A DNA stretch of 6,527 nt from an uncultured Blautia sp. (GTDB lineage Bacteria; Bacillota; Clostridia; Lachnospirales; Lachnospiraceae), in contig CAKRTP010000101.1 of assembly GCA_934402155.1 (NCBI GenBank), forward strand, positions 1 through 6,527, in the 5' to 3' direction. Both the position numbers and the translations under genes were made by a program. How positions within the stretch are numbered: the first letter of the stretch is position 1; every line of letters starts with the position of its first letter. The notes under the pieces are model-generated. The model was not told the origin of the DNA. It did no database searches and was given only the letters and a program-made list of their open reading frames with translations. Positions 6,455-6,527 of the stretch are shown here, one piece after another.

Positions 6455-6527
6455 GCAGGAGTGGCGGAATTGGCAGACGCGCAGGCTTCAGGTGCCTGTG
6501 GTCGCAAGATCGTGTGGGTTCAAGTCC
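6455..6527 (+). tRNA. tRNA-Leu, anticodon CAG, 3' end beyond the right edge
   Basis: The 5' acceptor strand GCAGGAG (6455-6461) is followed by the TG of positions 8-9 and a D arm closed by GCG/CGC with GAATTGG. The anticodon stem CAGGC/GCCTG holds the loop TTCAGGT, giving anticodon CAG (6489-6491), which reads the leucine codon CUG. A long variable arm (GGTC, GCAA, GATC) marks it as class II, as in leucine tRNAs. The T arm begins with GTGGG and TTCAAGT (6514-6525). The last two bases visible start the T-stem return; the rest of that stem, the 3' acceptor strand and any encoded CCA are outside the window. The sequence closely resembles bacterial tRNA-Leu(CAG). It is divergent from carAB, with its own promoter. 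Confidence 0.95.

Noticed and set aside
6455..6527. tRNA-Leu as an integration (att) site
   Set aside because: The 3' end of the tRNA, where integration would occur, is outside the window and no integrase or repeat of the tRNA end is visible.

Overview
The window looks like chromosomal sequence from a low-to-moderate GC Firmicute, most likely a gut Clostridium of the family Lachnospiraceae. The basis is the style of the CarA, CarB and UppP proteins, the strong Shine-Dalgarno sites, the sigma-A promoters with 17-bp spacers, and the Thr-Pro-linked lipoprotein. The family name is inference from protein resemblance, not a search result. No mobile element, CRISPR array or phage gene is visible.

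Layout, reading the minus strand from right to left: a promoter and structured leader (about 6164-6278) drive carA and carB, the two subunits of carbamoyl-phosphate synthase. The two genes overlap by 14 bases and form one operon. A hairpin with a short U tract (about 1818-1849) follows carB. Next comes uppP (undecaprenyl-diphosphatase, a cell-wall lipid-carrier recycling enzyme), with its own promoter at 1733-1761. Leftmost is a lipoprotein gene with a very good promoter at 711-739; it runs off the left edge. At the right edge a tRNA-Leu(CAG) gene with its own promoter is transcribed on the plus strand, divergently from carAB, and is cut before its 3' end.

Functionally, CarA releases ammonia from glutamine and CarB uses it with bicarbonate and two ATP to make carbamoyl phosphate for pyrimidines and arginine. 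UppP and the lipoprotein are envelope proteins and need not be co-regulated with carAB. No intergenic gap exceeds 300 bases. The least ordinary part is the carA leader: a 10-bp stem whose two wobble pairs are valid only in the carA transcript. Its loop holds a complete AGGAG site, an ATG and an immediate TAA stop. The remaining oddities are small promoter-region repeats and dyads. I found no clear previously undescribed multi-gene system.
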